Positions 35,581 to 45,407 are shown, numbered from the stretch's first letter. The stretch: DNA of 64,000 nucleotides from Nitrospirales bacterium (GCA_021604005.1 BQIV01000005.1:1-64000); one strand, 5' to 3'. Program-made: numbers and translations. The notes: generated by a model not told the origin, from the sequence alone.

Positions 35581-36394
35581 AGTCAACAATAAATTCTCCG
35601 CCGTCGACGCAAATGACGTTTCCGGTTATCCATTGACTCTTTGGTTGGCTTAAGAGACCAATGGCATCTGCCACATCCTTTGGCAATGTTAACCGTCCAG
35701 AGGGGTTCTTGCGTTTGGCAAGAGTAATCATTTCTTCAGATCCTGGGATTTTCCGCAAGGCTGGCGTATCGGTCACACCTGCCATAATAGCATTGGCCGT
35801 AATACCGAATGGCGCTAATTCAAGCGCTAATTGCCGAGTATGAGATTCTAATGCAGACTTAGCGGCAGACACAGCGCCATATGTTTTCCAGACCCGCGCA
35901 CCACCTGCACTCGTCATCGAAAATATTCGGCCGCCCTGCCCCATACACTGTTGCTCGAGCAAGGCTTGCGTCCAATAGACTAAGCTATTCGCCATGACAT
36001 CCAAGGTCATGTCAACTTGCGACTTTGACACGGCTTCAGCTTGGGATTGCGCAATATAGGGCTTTAAGGTTCCAAAAGCCAATGAATGCAGAAGGACTCG
36101 TATGACGAGGGGAGAACCCATTTCTTCGGACTTAGCCCGCATCGCGGAAAGAATTTCTCCGCGTTTATCAGCATCCGCTGCATTCGCATTGAAAAATACG
36201 GCTGACCGTCCTAATCCTTGAATCTCTTTCATAATTCGATCCACATTAGGAAGGGTAGATTTTCGATCTAAATGTACACCAAAAACATTTAAACCTAACG
36301 ACGCCAGCTCCAAAGCGACAGACTCTCCGAACCCGCTCGACGCGCCTAAAATTAATGCCCATTGTCCTTCTAAGGGTTTGATCGTTTCGTTCAT
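35579..36394 (-). CDS. SDR-family enoyl-[ACP] reductase candidate (FabL-like)
   Basis: 271 aa SDR with a GASSGFGES cofactor motif (about residues 17-25) and a Y-x6-K active site (YGAVSAAK), ending WITGNVICVDGG. The Y-x6-K spacing is that of enoyl-ACP reductases, not of classical Y-x3-K SDRs, while the glycine motif is classical. This combination is the FabL pattern. No other enoyl reductase is seen in an otherwise complete fab cluster (fabH, fabD, fabG, acpP, fabF), which supports the role. The specific type is inferred. Confidence 0.75.
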   Translation of the reverse strand: MNETIKPLEGQWALILGASSGFGESVALELASLGLNVFGVHLDRKSTLPNVDRIMKEIQGLGRSAVFFNANAADADKRGEILSAMRAKSEEMGSPLVIRVLLHSLAFGTLKPYIAQSQAEAVSKSQVDMTLDVMANSLVYWTQALLEQQCMGQGGRIFSMTSAGGARVWKTYGAVSAAKSALESHTRQLALELAPFGITANAIMAGVTDTPALRKIPGSEEMITLAKRKNPSGRLTLPKDVADAIGLLSQPKSQWITGNVICVDGGEFIVD

Positions 36395-36518
36395 ATGCTC
36401 CTCACTTTTCGCATTCGCTCAGCATCAACACACCCCATGCTCATCTCCTCTTGCCATAGACTCATGATCGAGATTCAGCTATCACACCTCTGCGGCGTTC
36501 AAAATGCCGCTCACGGCT

Positions 36519-37493
36519 TTACCATCGGATGAGTCCAGAAGCCCACGTGAGCCCCGCTCCAAAGGCCGCTAACAGCAACAAATCGCCTGAACGAATTCGA
36601 CCGGACAGCACCGCCTCATCAAGGGCCAACGGAATCGACGCAGCCGAAGTGTTTCCGAATCGATCAAGATTAATAACCGTTTTCTCCAGTGGAAGCTTCA
36701 GACGCTGCACAACGGCCTTCAAAATACGTATATTGGCTTGATGGGGAACAAAAACATCGACATCATCAATAGACAGGCGGTTGAAAGTCAAGGCTTCATG
36801 CACAGAATCCTCCATGGTCTTGACCGCCACCTTAAATGTTTCGTTTCCCTTCATTTTGACAAATTGAAGATGCTCATGCAGGGTGCGCTCAGAGGCCGGC
36901 AAGCGAGATCCTCCACCTGGAACTTGTATGAGTTCGGCATGATCGCCATCACCATGCAGATGAATCGAGAGGATACCGTCATCGCCCTCAGATTCTCCAA
37001 CGACGACGGCGCCTGCGCCGTCACCAAACAGCACACAAGTATTCCGGTCAGTCCAGTCCGTAATCGAAGACATGACTTCTGCTCCGATCACGAGAACATA
37101 ACCCAGGCCGGTTTTGACATAGGAATTGGCTAACGCCAACGCATAGACAAATCCGCAACACGCAGCATTGAGATCAAATGCCGCAGCTCGGGTCGCCCCT
37201 ATTCGCTGTTGAACGAGACAGGCTGTGGATGGAAGAGGCGCGTCGCCAGTACAGGTCCCAACAATAATGAGAGCGAGTTGTGAGGCCTGAATTCCAGCCT
37301 GGTCCAAGGCCTTTTGTGCAGCATGAGTGGCTAAGTCTGAACAGGCCTCCCCCGGTCCAACTAATCGACGCTCTCGAATACCCGTCCGTTCCACAATCCA
37401 GGAATCGGAGGTTTCCACCATCTTTTCGAGATCGATATTGGTAAGAGTACGGTCAGGAACATACGAGCCCGTGCCCAGGATACGACTATTCAT
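36519..37493 (-). CDS. fabH: 3-oxoacyl-[ACP] synthase III
   Basis: 324 aa initiating condensing enzyme. It has the catalytic Cys in DLNAACCGFVYAL, His in FVPHQANIRIL and Asn in GNTSAASIPLAL, plus ERTGIRERR near the N-terminus. The start overlaps plsX by 4 nt. Confidence 0.96.
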   Translation of the reverse strand: MNSRILGTGSYVPDRTLTNIDLEKMVETSDSWIVERTGIRERRLVGPGEACSDLATHAAQKALDQAGIQASQLALIIVGTCTGDAPLPSTACLVQQRIGATRAAAFDLNAACCGFVYALALANSYVKTGLGYVLVIGAEVMSSITDWTDRNTCVLFGDGAGAVVVGESEGDDGILSIHLHGDGDHAELIQVPGGGSRLPASERTLHEHLQFVKMKGNETFKVAVKTMEDSVHEALTFNRLSIDDVDVFVPHQANIRILKAVVQRLKLPLEKTVINLDRFGNTSAASIPLALDEAVLSGRIRSGDLLLLAAFGAGLTWASGLIRW

Positions 37494-38521
37494 GGCTGAA
37501 CAACAGGTGGGGTTTCAGGAACGGAGACCTTGAGACCATCAGCAATATCGGCACGGAGCTGCTCAACAAATCCACCCTCAGCAAGCTTATGGGCTCGACA
37601 AATAGCATTCTTGATGGCCTTGGCCGATGAACGGCCATGGCAAATCATACTAATGCCATTCACCCCGAGCAACGGCGCTCCTCCAAATTCGGCATAATCC
37701 GTCCGACGACGGAGACGCAGCAACGGACCGGCAATAAAGAGATACGACAATCGTCCCAGACGAGACTGCGCTATCTCTTTCATCAACATTTTTTTGATGG
37801 CATCGGCAAGACCTTCGGAGATTTTTAAGGCAACGTTTCCTAAAAAACCATCACACACAATCACGTCGGCATTACCACTATACACATCACGACCTTCGAT
37901 ATTTCCAATGAAATTAATTGGACTACTCTTTAATAATCGAAACGCTTCTTTTGTGACGTCATTACCCTTCGTGTCTTCTTCACCAATGCTCAAAATACCC
38001 ACACGAGGTTTCTCCACATCTAAGACATGCTTGCCATATTCATTCCCCATAATCCCAAACTGATACAGCTGTTTTGCCGTACAATCAACAGTCGCACCCA
38101 CATCCAACATCACAGCATTTCCTTGCCGGGTGGGCAGGCTAGCCGCAATGGCCGGACGTTCTACCCCTTCAATCGACCCAAGCAGGAAAAAGGCCGAAAC
38201 CATCGTGGCTCCGGTATTGCCAGCACTGACAACAGCTTGGACATCACCGGTTTTCACAAGGTTTGTCGCCACCCAGATGGAAGAATTCCGCTTCTTCCTG
38301 GCGATCGAAGCTGGCAACTCTTGCATGCCCACGACTTGAGAGGCATGGCAAATGTCGAGCGATGTTTTCTTGCCCTTAACGGTATCAAGATGGGCTTGAA
38401 TTTTTTCTTGATCACCAACTAATACGATTTCGTCACCAAGCTCTTTGGCCGCTTGTATCGCGCCATCAACGAGGGGCGGTAACCCAAAATCCCCCCCCAT
38501 CGCGTCCAGTGCAATTTTCAT
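37490..38521 (-). CDS. plsX: Phosphate acyltransferase PlsX
   Basis: 343 aa. Makes acyl-phosphate from acyl-ACP for phospholipid synthesis. Typical motifs are IALDAMGGDFG at the N-terminus, VSAGNTGA, LDVGA, IGEEDTKGN, NFIGNIEGRDV and VCDGFLGNVALK. The order yceD-rpmF-plsX-fabH is widely conserved. It overlaps fabH by 4 nt. Confidence 0.96.
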   Translation of the reverse strand: MKIALDAMGGDFGLPPLVDGAIQAAKELGDEIVLVGDQEKIQAHLDTVKGKKTSLDICHASQVVGMQELPASIARKKRNSSIWVATNLVKTGDVQAVVSAGNTGATMVSAFFLLGSIEGVERPAIAASLPTRQGNAVMLDVGATVDCTAKQLYQFGIMGNEYGKHVLDVEKPRVGILSIGEEDTKGNDVTKEAFRLLKSSPINFIGNIEGRDVYSGNADVIVCDGFLGNVALKISEGLADAIKKMLMKEIAQSRLGRLSYLFIAGPLLRLRRRTDYAEFGGAPLLGVNGISMICHGRSSAKAIKNAICRAHKLAEGGFVEQLRADIADGLKVSVPETPPVVQP

Positions 38522-38570
38522 AGTCCAACTGAGGTATTAGTGTGTCACACGAAACGGAAAGAGAGATGCG

Positions 38571-38753
38571 TTATCCCTCTTCAACGGCAATAATGGCCAT
38601 TCCCTTATATGTTCCGCAATTCAGGCAAGTGGTATGTGGAAGCTTTGGTTCGTGACATTGAGGGCAGAGAGAGAGATTCGGAGGGGAAAGTTTGATCTGC
38701 CCTCGCCGTTTATCTCGACGTGCACGTGAAATTTTATGTTTAGGATTTGCCAT
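38571..38753 (-). CDS. rpmF: 50S ribosomal protein L32
   Basis: 60 aa. MANPKHKISRARRDKRR is the family N-terminus and four cysteines (CPQC ... CLNC) form the zinc-binding pair. ATG 38753 is chosen because it gives the canonical MA-P start; a longer frame begins 17 codons upstream. Confidence 0.95.
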   Translation of the reverse strand: MANPKHKISRARRDKRRGQIKLSPPNLSLCPQCHEPKLPHTTCLNCGTYKGMAIIAVEEG

Positions 38754-38830
38754 CGCACATGTACCTTCCTCGGCTAGAGACTCCGTCCATATTCTCTTGT
38801 TCAATAATATTTCACTTCATGCAAGGAACA

Positions 38831-39415
38831 TTATAAATGTTTCTTCAATTGTTGTAAGGCAGCCACCATTGGGGAAAAATTCACTGTATCGGCACAGTCA
38901 CAAGACGACTGATTGAGATTCGTTCCACATTGCTGACACAACCCTCGACAATCAGGCTGGCACAATCTCTGAATAGGCGTCTCAAGTATAAACTGCTCAC
39001 GCAACATGAGGTCCAATTCGATTAAGCCGTCTTGGCAGGGATAAATATCCTCAATCTGCTCAAATCCAACATCGGGAAACTCTTCGTCGAGCACAACAGT
39101 TGCCGACTCGATTTTTGTCTGTTCCCCTTGAAAAAGGCCAAGGCACGGAAGGACCATCATCTCTAGATACTCGCCCAAACACCTCACACATTCTCGAATA
39201 ATCGTTCCCGATAACGTTCCTTTGACGCACACCCCGTCTGGACTATGACACACATCACAATCTAAATGGAGGGAATCGACAATCCGGCCTTCATCGCTGG
39301 TAAGCAGTAAGTCATCTTGACCGACATCGCAATGCAAATGAAACCCCTCTTTAGGAATATCCAGTATCGGAAATTTCAATGAGGTCGGAACACTTGTGAC
39401 TTTCTTCTTCGCCAT
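38831..39415 (-). CDS. yceD: YceD/DUF177 family protein
   Basis: About 194 aa. The DUF177 signature is visible: CVRCLGEYLE (CxRCL), DGLIELDLMLREQFILETP and the C-terminal LCQPDCRGLCQQCGTNLN metal-binding-like cluster. YceD is linked to 23S rRNA/large-subunit maturation in plants and bacteria and is almost always found next to rpmF, as here. The start at MAKKKV (39415) is preferred; upstream in-frame starts are possible. Confidence 0.88.
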   Translation of the reverse strand: MAKKKVTSVPTSLKFPILDIPKEGFHLHCDVGQDDLLLTSDEGRIVDSLHLDCDVCHSPDGVCVKGTLSGTIIRECVRCLGEYLEMMVLPCLGLFQGEQTKIESATVVLDEEFPDVGFEQIEDIYPCQDGLIELDLMLREQFILETPIQRLCQPDCRGLCQQCGTNLNQSSCDCADTVNFSPMVAALQQLKKHL

Positions 39416-39481
39416 CTCGATCACACCATTTGCCGTATACCCGCTCATACCCATTGTGACATAGCACATATGGTCAAAACA

Positions 39482-39709
39482 TTATCGTTCTTCTGCAAAC
39501 GAGAGTAAGGCAATTTGCCGAGCTCGCTTGATGGCAACGGTCAAACGTCGCTGGTGTCTCAAGCAATTTCCAGAGGTTCGCCGCGGAATGATCCGCCCTC
39601 GCTCAGTTAAAAAGTTCCGAAGCAACCCCACGTCTTTGTAATCAAGGGGTGTACTGTCATGACAAAATCGACACAGTCGACGTCGTTGAAATAATCGTCC
39701 ACGTTCCAC
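39482..39709 (-). CDS. rpsR: 30S ribosomal protein S18
   Basis: 75 aa, basic. The S18 pattern is clear: [42 protein letters not shown] and [13 protein letters not shown]. It lies 21 nt downstream of ssb. The usual following gene rplI (L9) is absent; yceD follows instead. Confidence 0.95.
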   Translation of the reverse strand: MERGRLFQRRRLCRFCHDSTPLDYKDVGLLRNFLTERGRIIPRRTSGNCLRHQRRLTVAIKRARQIALLSFAEER

Positions 39710-39730
39710 AAATACTTCTCCTATCTACCC

Positions 39731-40132
39731 TCAGGAGGAATAATAGTCTGCATCATACGAGGGTTCTTCTATCATGTCAGCTTCTCCACTGCCTTGCTGA
39801 GGACCGCGCTTAGGCATAAACGTCACGTTTTGGGCCACTACTTCGTGCTTACTGCGCTTTTGACCATCTTCCGTTTCCCAGCGACGTTGTTGGAGCCGCC
39901 CATCAACGATTGCGCCATCCCCCTTACTCAAGTATTGGCCACAATGCTCGGCTTGACGACCAAACACGACAATATCAACGTAACAGACCTCTTCTTTAGG
40001 TTCGTCTGCCTGCTTGTAACGTCGATTGACCGCAAGCGGGAAATTCACAACAGGAGTGCCACTTGGCGTGTATCGAAGCTCTGGGTTTCTTGTAAGATTC
40101 CCGATAAGAATGACCTTATTGAACCCGGTCAT
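39731..40132 (-). CDS. ssb: Single-stranded DNA-binding protein
   Basis: 133 aa. OB-fold with FNKVILIGNLTRNPELRYTPSGTPV, DIVVFGRQAEHCGQYLSKGD and VDGRLQQRRWETEDGQKRSKHEV. The acidic tail is atypical: it ends DYYSS and lacks the canonical DDDIPF. ATG 40132 is chosen at MTGFNK; this overlaps rpsF by 17 nt. The rpsF-ssb-rpsR order is conserved. Confidence 0.95.
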   Translation of the reverse strand: MTGFNKVILIGNLTRNPELRYTPSGTPVVNFPLAVNRRYKQADEPKEEVCYVDIVVFGRQAEHCGQYLSKGDGAIVDGRLQQRRWETEDGQKRSKHEVVAQNVTFMPKRGPQQGSGEADMIEEPSYDADYYSS

Positions 40133-40496
40133 CTGGCGTCTCCGCTCCCACATTCACCGTTTCTGGCTTTTCGGCATTCTCAGTTTCAGGATTGGCGGTT
40201 TTGACTTGATCGGCCTGTATCTCAACGGTCAGAAATTTCATCACGCCATCTTCCATACGATGGAAACGTTCTAATTCACTGACTGCCCCGCCTTTTCCTT
40301 CAAATTGAATAATGAGGTACGTCCCTCGCCGCTCATGTTGAACATCATACGCGAGCTTTTTTTTGCCCTCATTTGTAATATTCAATACAGAAGCGCCGGC
40401 CTTCACGACGGTTTCTGTAATTTTTTCCGTCAGCTTCGTAACTTCTTCATCAGTCTGCGATGGAGACACAATACATACGGATTCATACACTTTCAT
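40116..40496 (-). CDS. rpsF: 30S ribosomal protein S6
   Basis: 126 aa. YESVCIVSPSQTDEEV, the LAYDVQHERRGTYLIIQFEG core and ELERFHRMEDGVMKFLTVEI identify S6. An acidic, Glu/Thr-rich extension of about 30 residues follows and overlaps ssb. First gene of rpsF-ssb-rpsR. Confidence 0.95.
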   Translation of the reverse strand: MKVYESVCIVSPSQTDEEVTKLTEKITETVVKAGASVLNITNEGKKKLAYDVQHERRGTYLIIQFEGKGGAVSELERFHRMEDGVMKFLTVEIQADQVKTANPETENAEKPETVNVGAETPDDRVQ

Positions 40497-40740
40497 AGAT
40501 TACCCTCAACAGAATCGCTTAGATAGTTAGGTCTACTTAGGAGGACAAGGAATCAAAAATATCACAGGTGAAAACAGAGAGTCAAACAAACCGATGTGGA
40601 TATTTCACATGCAGGACCCGCCACAACGAGCGACTTTCATCCCCATCAATAGCGCAGGATCTGCCGAAACACGTGAAATTGTTGGATTGACAAAACCTGC
40701 AAGCCTATTCACACAGAAAAGAGCTGGAGGATCATACAGC

Positions 40741-41316
40741 TCAGGATTCTGGCATCTGCTGGACATTGAACTGATTCATTGCGGCCTCCGGCCCATTGAG
40801 GACCATGACCTCAAGCGCATCAACCGCACGCGAGAGCACCCCATCCAAAGAGTCAACCTCAGAAGACGAAAACGGCGAGAGCACATACTCCGCAACGTCA
40901 AAGCCCGGTCCTGGATGGCCGATACCGATTTTCAAACGGCAAAACTGATCAGACTGTGACGCGGCTAAAATCGAACGGATGCCATTGTGTCCGCCCGCAC
41001 CTCCACGCGTCTTAATACGTAAGGTTCCAAAATGTAAATCTAGATCATCATATACGACGATCAGATCACGGACAGAAATCTCGTCACAACGGAGAAGCTC
41101 ATCAATAACAACCCCCGTTTGGTTCATCCATGTTTGCGGAAGAACGAGCTGAATGCGATGGGCATTGATAGCCCCACTCCCATGGAGAGCATGAGGGCCT
41201 TGCCGAAACGTAATCTGCTGGGTTTTCCCAAAACGTTCAACAACCATTCGTCCAACATTGTGGCGAGTCGCTGAATAGTGTTCTCCTGGATTACCAAGAC
41301 CGATGATACACCGCAA
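40741..41316 (-). CDS. pth: Peptidyl-tRNA hydrolase
   Basis: 191 aa. Releases tRNA from prematurely dropped peptidyl-tRNA. IGLGNPGEHYSATRHNVG (with the catalytic His), LVLPQTWMNQTG, DLIVVYDDLDLHFGTLRIK and GGAGGHNGIRSI are diagnostic. The start is 3 nt after the rplY stop. Confidence 0.96.
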   Translation of the reverse strand: MRCIIGLGNPGEHYSATRHNVGRMVVERFGKTQQITFRQGPHALHGSGAINAHRIQLVLPQTWMNQTGVVIDELLRCDEISVRDLIVVYDDLDLHFGTLRIKTRGGAGGHNGIRSILAASQSDQFCRLKIGIGHPGPGFDVAEYVLSPFSSSEVDSLDGVLSRAVDALEVMVLNGPEAAMNQFNVQQMPES

Positions 41317-41319
41317 GAG

Positions 41320-42021
41320 CTATTTCTTGGCCTCCTTCCCCTTACTGTCGCCTTTTGCGTCTGGGGTGGTGGCCTCAGCTTTTGCGGCATCAGCCTTAGG
41401 CTCGGCCTGGGCTCCTTCTTCAGCCTCGCGAGATAACAGGGCCTCGAGTTTAGCTTCAGAAATTTTGGCAACCACATGGGTCACCATTAAGTCTTCGTCA
41501 TCCAAAACTTTGACCCCAGAAGGGACCACAACATCTTTGACGTGAATTCCCTGTCCCACCTCCAAACGTGACGCATCAACTTCGACATGGTCGGGAATCT
41601 GGGCCGGGAGACATTCAATGTGAAGTTCGCGAAGCACATTTTGCAGAACCCCACCTTCCTTCACCCCAATCGGCGTTTCCCCGATAGTGGCGACAGGCAC
41701 TTTGACGCGAATGGGTTTATCCATCGACACCTCAAAGAGATCAACATGAAGAATGGTTCCAGTAATGGGATCGAGTTGATAATCTTGCAACACCGCCACG
41801 CGTTGCTCTTGCTTGCCATCCCCCGTCACCTGTACGGTCAGCAGTCCAGTGTGGCCAGCTTGAGACAGAATGACATCTCTCGCAACCTTGGGTTCCATTG
41901 ATAACAAGAGCGAGTTTCCACTGCCATACAGCACTGCGGGAATTCGCCCTAAACGTCGTAATTCACGAGCCGGCCCCTTGCCAGCTTTGCCTCTTCTCTC
42001 TACATTAATTTCAAATTTCAT
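41320..42021 (-). CDS. rplY: 50S ribosomal protein L25/general stress protein Ctc
   Basis: 233 aa, the long TL5/CTC form. The N-terminal L25 domain (RGKAGKGPARELRRLGRIPAVLYG) binds 5S rRNA. It is followed by the beta domain and a Lys/Ala/Glu-rich tail from about residue 200. The synteny prs-rplY-pth is conserved in many bacteria. Confidence 0.94.
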   Translation of the reverse strand: MKFEINVERRGKAGKGPARELRRLGRIPAVLYGSGNSLLLSMEPKVARDVILSQAGHTGLLTVQVTGDGKQEQRVAVLQDYQLDPITGTILHVDLFEVSMDKPIRVKVPVATIGETPIGVKEGGVLQNVLRELHIECLPAQIPDHVEVDASRLEVGQGIHVKDVVVPSGVKVLDDEDLMVTHVVAKISEAKLEALLSREAEEGAQAEPKADAAKAEATTPDAKGDSKGKEAKK

Positions 42022-42139
42022 CGAAAGGTCCTCACTTTAGCTCGGGGTATTGGCAATCAAGCTTTTCCATGGTTTTTATAAATTCACAATGCACATTCAC
42101 GTTACGCCAACGTGCCGTATTTTACGAAGGGAAACATGA

Positions 42140-43081
42140 CTACACAAATAATGACGTGACCGACTCCTCGCGATTAATCCTCAAAATCGCTTCACCCAAT
42201 AACGGTGCCACCGACAAAGCATGAAGCTTGGAACATTGCTGATCCCTCCCATCAAGTGGGATCGTATTGGTCACTACAATCTCACTCAAGCAAGACTTTT
42301 GTAACCGTTCAAGAGCCGGTCCCGATAAGACTGCGTGTGTACACCCAGCAATCGCACTCACGGCTCCGTTATCCATGCACGCTTGGGCCGTTTGCACAAT
42401 GGTTCCAGCGGTATCAATCATATCATCAAGTAACAGGACACGCTTCCCTTTCACTTCCCCGATGATATTCATGACTTCGGCCTTATTGGCCATCTCACGC
42501 CGCTTATCAATAATGGCCAACGCGACGTCTATTCGCTTAGCAAAGGCTCGAGCCCGTTCAACACCTCCGGCATCTGGAGAGACGACCACCACATCTTCAT
42601 AGCCCTCTTTTGTGAAATGTTCCAACAACACTGGGGTGGCATAGAGGTGATCGACTGGAATATTGAAAAACCCTTGAATGGGCCCCGCATGCAGATCCAT
42701 AGTCAGAATCCGTTGGGCACCGGCGACGGTCAAGAGATCGGCCATCAACTTCGCGCTAATTGGCACCCGAGGCTGATCTTTTCGATCTTGTCGTCCATAG
42801 CCATAATAAGGAATTACTGCCGTAATTCTGGATGCGGAGGAACGCTTCACGGCATCCAGCATAATCAACAATTCCATGATCGATGTATTGACTGGAGCAC
42901 AGCAAGATTGAATGAGGAAGACATCGGCTCCCCGAACGTTTTCTTCAATCCTCACATGAATTTCACCATCACTAAACGTGGTCACCATTGCCGCGCTGAG
43001 CTCTTGGCCAACATACGCGGAAATTTCCTTGGCCAAGGCCACATTGGAATTTCCGGTGAATAACTTTAATTCTTTAGGCAT
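42140..43081 (-). CDS. prs: Ribose-phosphate pyrophosphokinase
   Basis: 313 aa. Makes PRPP from ribose 5-phosphate. FTGNSNVALAKEIS, FSDGEIHVRI, ITAVIPYYGYGRQDRK, VVVSPDAGGVERARAFAKR and the PRPP loop VLLLDDMIDTAGT are all present. It lies downstream of ispE. Confidence 0.97.
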   Translation of the reverse strand: MPKELKLFTGNSNVALAKEISAYVGQELSAAMVTTFSDGEIHVRIEENVRGADVFLIQSCCAPVNTSIMELLIMLDAVKRSSASRITAVIPYYGYGRQDRKDQPRVPISAKLMADLLTVAGAQRILTMDLHAGPIQGFFNIPVDHLYATPVLLEHFTKEGYEDVVVVSPDAGGVERARAFAKRIDVALAIIDKRREMANKAEVMNIIGEVKGKRVLLLDDMIDTAGTIVQTAQACMDNGAVSAIAGCTHAVLSGPALERLQKSCLSEIVVTNTIPLDGRDQQCSKLHALSVAPLLGEAILRINREESVTSLFV

Positions 43082-43236
43082 CTATCACCCCTAACAACAG
43101 CTACACACACCCATTCCCCCATCCCTTTGAGGGAACATGGCAAAGCCTTGTACGATAATTCGACATTTATGAGGTTGTCAACTCACCACACTGATAGGCT
43201 GTGTAGCATGCAAGCAAAACCCAAGTCTATTATGAC

Positions 43237-44148
43237 TTAATTCTGAATGAGCGCAAGTGTAGAGGAACTGGTTGGCACACAAAATACTTGCATGTGAGGA
43301 TCTCTCCTCATTTGCTCCGAGGCCTTCACCGCTGCGTGCTCCTCAGAAAAGACTCCAAATACCGTCGAACCGCTCCCTGACAAGAGAGCAACGTCAGCTC
43401 CTAGTGAGCATAATTCATCTTTGATCTCGTTCAGTCGATGGCGTGCGGGGAAAAGGGCCGGTTCAAAGTCATTTTCAATGTGCGGAAGCAAATCTTGAAA
43501 GTCCAAGGCTTCCCTCTGTTGAAGCGCCTGGAACTCCGCCGAGAGCCGAGGGATTTGCGTTCGAGATTGTGCAATTTGTTGATACGCCCACCCAGTTTCT
43601 ATGGAAAATCCTGGATTGACTAGCAGAATCCATCGAGACCCCGTAATGGTCATTGGCGTTACATCCTGCCCCCAGCCACGAATGAGCGCCTGTGGCCCGT
43701 AGAAAAAAAATGGCACATCGCTTCCTAGCTCTGCACCGAGTTCAGTCATTTCCGGCCAAGACCAGCGCAACTGAAACAGTTGGACAAGCCCGAAAATCGT
43801 GGCGGCGGCATCACTACTCCCTCCACCTAGCCCTGCCCCCATTGGAATCTGTTTCTCTAAAGAAATTTCAACACCGTCGTGTATGTCGGCCTTTTTTAAG
43901 ACCAGCGCGGCAGCACGATACACAATATTGTCAGGCCCTTGAGGAACCCGACTCGACGGGCATATCAACTGAATGCCTTGAGAGGACGATGTCGTTCGTA
44001 ACGACACGTGATCAAAAAGGTCAACTGTCTGCATGATTGACCACAATTCATGATACCCGTTAGGCAGACGCCCAAGGACTTTGAGGATCAGATTGATCTT
44101 GGCCGGAGCCCGAACCTGAACTTCACGCACTTTGGGGTTCAACATCAT
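43237..44148 (-). CDS. ispE: 4-diphosphocytidyl-2-C-methyl-D-erythritol kinase
   Basis: 303 aa GHMP kinase of the non-mevalonate isoprenoid pathway. APAKINLILKVLGRLPNGYHEL, the phosphate loop KQIPMGAGLGGGSSDAAAT, GSDVPFFFYG and LLSGSGSTVFGVF are diagnostic. Order ispE-prs-rplY is conserved. Confidence 0.96.
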   Translation of the reverse strand: MMLNPKVREVQVRAPAKINLILKVLGRLPNGYHELWSIMQTVDLFDHVSLRTTSSSQGIQLICPSSRVPQGPDNIVYRAAALVLKKADIHDGVEISLEKQIPMGAGLGGGSSDAAATIFGLVQLFQLRWSWPEMTELGAELGSDVPFFFYGPQALIRGWGQDVTPMTITGSRWILLVNPGFSIETGWAYQQIAQSRTQIPRLSAEFQALQQREALDFQDLLPHIENDFEPALFPARHRLNEIKDELCSLGADVALLSGSGSTVFGVFSEEHAAVKASEQMRRDPHMQVFCVPTSSSTLALIQN

Positions 44149-44189
44149 ACGCTTTCTAATGATTGAGGTGTATCGAGAAAATTCGGCAC

Positions 44190-45407
44190 CTAAATTAAGG
44201 CACCCATTGAAAACAACGGCAAATACATTGCCACAACCATCACACCGACTCCTAAGCCAATGAACAGAATCACCATCGGCTCTAATAACGATGTTAACAC
44301 CGTCGCGGTTCGATCCATCTCTTTTTCATACAAATCGGCAATTTGCTCTAACATGGCATCCAATGCACCGGTGGCCTCGCCGACACGAATCATATGCGTA
44401 ACCAAGGGAGGAAAAATCGCACTCTGTGCAAGGGGCTGGGCAATCGTTTCACCTTCACGAATCCGCAAACGCACATGCTGAATCGCCTCCTCGACAAGTC
44501 GGTTGCCGGAAACTCTCCCCGCGACCGCCAGCCCCTCAAGGATGGGCACTCCACTGTTCAGTAAGATGCCCAACGTCCGGGAAAATTGCACGACACTTGA
44601 CTTCTGAAACAATCGACTCACAAGCGGTGCCCTGAGAAGAAACGCATCGACGGCTCGTCTTCCTTTCGACGTGCGGTATAATCGGAACCCGACAAGCACC
44701 GACGTAACGAATACTCCCCCCAACAATACGGCATGTTCCTGAATCCCAACACTCACGTCCAACACCGTTTGAGTCAACCAGGGCAACGTGTCGCCAAATT
44801 CCATAAACATCTGCTCAAATAACGGCACCACCCATATGAGCATACATACGAGAACCAGCAACGCAATTCCGAATAATGTCGCAGGGTACGCCAAGGCAGA
44901 GAGAACTCGGCCTTTGAGTGTCGCTTGCCGTTGCATATACGTGCCTAATCGAATCAATAACGCATCCATCATGCCCGTCGTTTCACCAACTTCGATCATA
45001 TTCACATAGAAATCATTAAAAACTCGCGGGTATTTCCTGAGAGACTCAGCTAACCCCACGCCTCGCTCAACATCGTGATGAACGGAAGTCAAGATGCGTC
45101 GAAGAGGCTGACTATCCGTATGCCGGGACAATGTCGCAAGACATTCGAGCAGTGGAATTCCTGCCTTGAGCATCGTGGCAAATTGTTGCGTAAATGATAA
45201 GAGATCCTGCATATTGACTCTGCTCGTTCCCATATCGTCCAACCAGTGCTTCCAATTCTTGAAAACAACAGATTGTTGGCTCATATGTGTGATCAATACC
45301 TGACGTTGTCGTATCAGAGAAATCGCAGCGTTTGCACTCTCCGCCATAACTTCGCCTTGGACCACTTGCCCTCCAGAGTTTTTTCCTGTGTACGTAAAGA
45401 CTGTCAT
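44190..45407 (-). CDS. pilC: Type IV pilus / type II secretion inner-membrane platform protein (PilC/GspF)
   Basis: 405 aa. Two T2SSF repeats (about residues 60-190 and 265-385) with the typical FTQQFATMLKAGIPLLECL, VGETTGMMDALL, FSRTLGILLNSGVPILEGL and VGEATGALDAMLEQIADLYE, and three transmembrane segments. ATG 45407 is chosen (AGGA 9 nt upstream; MTVFTYTGKN is the usual family start). It is adjacent to pilT and pilB. No pilin gene is in the window. Confidence 0.92.
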   Translation of the reverse strand: MTVFTYTGKNSGGQVVQGEVMAESANAAISLIRQRQVLITHMSQQSVVFKNWKHWLDDMGTSRVNMQDLLSFTQQFATMLKAGIPLLECLATLSRHTDSQPLRRILTSVHHDVERGVGLAESLRKYPRVFNDFYVNMIEVGETTGMMDALLIRLGTYMQRQATLKGRVLSALAYPATLFGIALLVLVCMLIWVVPLFEQMFMEFGDTLPWLTQTVLDVSVGIQEHAVLLGGVFVTSVLVGFRLYRTSKGRRAVDAFLLRAPLVSRLFQKSSVVQFSRTLGILLNSGVPILEGLAVAGRVSGNRLVEEAIQHVRLRIREGETIAQPLAQSAIFPPLVTHMIRVGEATGALDAMLEQIADLYEKEMDRTATVLTSLLEPMVILFIGLGVGVMVVAMYLPLFSMGALI

